This document shows, one piece after another, positions 63,190-64,000 of a stretch of DNA of 64,000 bases. The notes beneath the pieces are model-generated. The model was not told where the DNA came from and did not search any database. It saw only the letters and a list, made by a program, of their open reading frames with translations. This DNA comes from Archivesica marissinica (lineage: Eukaryota; Mollusca; Bivalvia; Venerida; Vesicomyidae), in NCBI GenBank assembly GCA_014843695.1, contig CM026400.1, positions 44,484,126 through 44,548,125 of the forward strand. Direction: 5' to 3'. Numbering within the stretch: the stretch's first letter is position 1; the number at the start of each line of letters is the position of its first letter. The position numbers were made by a program, and so were the translations under genes.

Positions 63190-64000
63190 CATGTCATTCA
63201 ATAGTTCTGGTGCGGCAATATGTTTTGTCATAACTGGTTGTAGTTCTGGTGCAGCTATATGTTTGGTCATAAGAACTGGTTGTAGTTCTGGTGCAGCAAT
63301 ATGTTTTGTCATAACTGGTTGTTGTTCTGGTGCAGCTATATGTTGGTTCATAAGAACTGGTTGTAGTTCTGGTGCAGCTATATGTTGGGTCATAAGAACT
63401 GGTTGTAGTTCTGGTGCAGCTATATGTTTGGTCATAAGAACTGGTTGTAGTTCTGGTGCAGCTATATGTTGGATCATAAGAACTGGTTGTAGTTCTGATG
63501 CAGCTATATGTTAGGTCATAAGAACTGGTTGTAGTTCTGGTGCAGCTATATGTTAGGTCATCAGAACTGGTTGTAGTTCTGGTGCAGCTATATGTTTAGT
63601 CATAAGAACTGGTTGTAGTTCTGGTGCAGCAATATGTTTTGTCATAACTGGTTGTTGTTCTGGTGCAGCTATATGTTGGTTCATAAGAACTGGTTGTAGT
63701 TCTGGTGCAGCTATATGTTGGGTCATAAGAACTGGTTGTAGTTCTGGTGCAGCTATGTTTGGTCATAAGAACTGGTTGTAGTTCTGGTGCAGCTATATGT
63801 TGGATCATAAGAACTGGTTGTAGTTCTGATGCAGCTATATGTTAGGTCATAAGAACTGGTTGTAGTTCTGGTGCAGCTATATGTTAGGTCATCAGAACTG
63901 GTTGTAGTTCTGGTGCAGCTATATGTTGGGTCATAAGAACTGGTTGTTGTAGTTCTAGTACAGCTATATGTTAGGTCATAGGAACTGGTTGGTGTAGTTC
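63190..64000. repeat. Minisatellite, ~43-bp unit, ~19 copies, continues past window
   Basis: Unit 'ggttgtagttctggtgcagc'+'tatatgttgggtcataagaa'+'ct'. A block of nine units (about 63250-63590) recurs at about 63610-63920 with the same variant order, so there is a higher-order repeat of about 370 bp. Open frames of about 100 codons here are not genes. Confidence 0.95.

Noticed and set aside
63191..63514. Cysteine-rich frame (GCSSGAAICLVIRT repeats) that might suggest a secreted peptide
   Set aside because: The cysteines come from the 43-bp array unit; no signal peptide, and units that shift frame break it.

Overview
The window looks like a metazoan, intron-rich and very repeat-rich genome, most likely a lophotrochozoan and probably a bivalve mollusc. 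That placement is inferred from the mix of many tRNA-headed SINE families with swapped heads and tails, TTAA- and TA-flanked MITEs, pieces of LINEs, and long minisatellite arrays in introns; no single diagnostic gene settles it. There is no bacterial-style gene organisation. Most long open reading frames are artefacts of tandem arrays whose period is a multiple of 3.

Two real protein-coding genes can be assembled exon by exon, with splice phases that agree. (1) Minus strand, 24750 down to 998 and continuing past the left edge: the ectodomain of a Sema-PSI-IPT receptor in ten exons (803 codons in the window). It has a signal peptide, a Sema propeller, one PSI domain and three IPT/TIG domains. 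The order Sema-PSI-IPT-IPT-IPT without PSI domains between the IPTs resembles MET/RON-type receptors more than plexins. The cytoplasmic part that would decide (kinase or RasGAP) is outside the window. (2) Plus strand, 45124 to 58088: a complete five-exon gene for mitochondrial ribosomal protein L10 (uL10m, MRPL10; 242 residues) spread over 13 kb. A possible first exon of a third gene starts at 62700 (weak).

Layout: 1-24.8 kb, receptor exons separated by SINEs, MITEs and arrays. 24.8-45.1 kb, the region between the two divergently transcribed genes, mostly arrays of 19, 22, 40 and about 83 bp, with a 1000-N assembly gap at 33096-34095 inside the 40-bp array. 45.1-58.1 kb, MRPL10, with an 885-bp near-identical tandem duplication (48653-50422), a long-TIR hAT-like element and an array that forms the 3' splice site of exon 3. 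58.1-60.3 kb, a 21/24-bp array with a 174-bp higher-order repeat that starts at the MRPL10 stop codon. 60.3-64 kb, more MITEs and a 43-bp array that runs off the right edge.

Repeat family names used below are local labels: SINE-A to SINE-H (tRNA-like heads), element J and element K (dispersed repeats), TTAA-MITEs, and CAGTC-MITEs (TA target). The main biology is how this repeat load meets the genes: SINEs sit 9-35 bp from splice donors, a MITE ends 26 bp before a splice acceptor, a SINE lies 57 bp before the MRPL10 start codon, minisatellites grow out of a splice acceptor and a stop codon, and a tRNA-like SINE head has been amplified into an array carrying many B-box-like sequences.
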